DNA of 22,673 nt from DAOTVD01 sp034437075 (GTDB taxonomy: Bacteria; Chloroflexota; Anaerolineae; Aggregatilineales; J027), in NCBI GenBank assembly GCA_034437075.1, contig DAOTVD010000069.1, positions 1 to 22,673 of the forward strand, given 5' to 3'. Positions 22,643 to 22,673 of this stretch are shown piece by piece. Position 1 is the first letter of the stretch; each line of letters opens with the position of its first letter. The notes below the pieces were generated by a model. The model was not told the origin of the DNA, searched no databases, and was given only the letters and a program-made list of their open reading frames with translations. Made by a program: the position numbers and the translations under genes.

Positions 22643-22673
22643 GGCTGTTCCAGAAAAATAATTACCCCTCCCC
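22643..22673. repeat. Dispersed repeat, copy 3 (cut by window end)
   Basis: GGCTGTTCCAGAAAAATAAT then TACCCCTCCCC, beginning on the very next base after the phnE stop. One mismatch to 19910-19940. If its hairpin is complete outside the window it may end the phn mRNA. Confidence 0.7.

Overview
The window looks like chromosomal DNA from a free-living GC-rich bacterium. I favour Chloroflexota, perhaps Anaerolineae or a relative. The reasons are the DUF3417-type alpha-glucan phosphorylase, large secreted proteins with PPC and galactose-binding-like domains joined by Ala/Thr/Pro-rich linkers, and a DUF4352-like exported protein. That is a judgement from protein style; there is no rRNA or other marker gene here. 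I see no tRNA, rRNA, CRISPR array, transposase, integrase or phage structural gene.

Layout. 194-3641 (+): a secreted S41 protease, a 347-base gap with several inverted repeats (possible structured RNA), an 86-residue unknown protein, and a DedA/VTT-like membrane protein. 3642-4029: a repeat-rich gap. 4030-7238 (+): an acyl-CoA dehydrogenase, DNA polymerase IV and a class I methyltransferase, apparently separate transcription units. 7245-12645 (-): Cys-tRNA(Pro) deacylase, a 114-residue unknown and a 73-residue four-repeat protein in an overlapping cluster; then methionine aminopeptidase, alpha-glucan phosphorylase and a uracil-DNA glycosylase-like protein. 12832-15687 (+): a DUF4352-like exported protein followed closely by a Clp/Hsp100 ATPase whose first ATPase domain is degenerate. 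15688-16715: an AT-richer, palindrome-rich stretch with a small HTH-like protein and a possible 13-codon ORF next to a perfect palindrome. 16716-18383 (+): a large secreted multidomain protein followed by two terminator hairpins. 18528-19733 (-): a radical SAM protein. 19734-20261: a repeat-rich gap. 20262-22642 (+): a phosphonate-type ABC transporter pair, phnC and an enlarged phnE, with overlapping stop and start codons.

Most genes are housekeeping or metabolic: glycogen/maltodextrin phosphorolysis, acyl-CoA oxidation, DNA repair and lesion bypass, tRNA proofreading, N-terminal Met removal and phosphonate-type uptake. They do not form one pathway. The unusual content is inside recognisable families: a PhnE permease with a long N-terminal membrane-plus-ectodomain extension, a Clp ATPase with a dead-looking D1 ring, and a family 4-like uracil-DNA glycosylase with no cysteine. 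In the gaps there is a dispersed palindromic repeat family (three copies seen, one directly after phnE) and several long perfect palindromes. I did not find a convincing new defence or multi-gene system.
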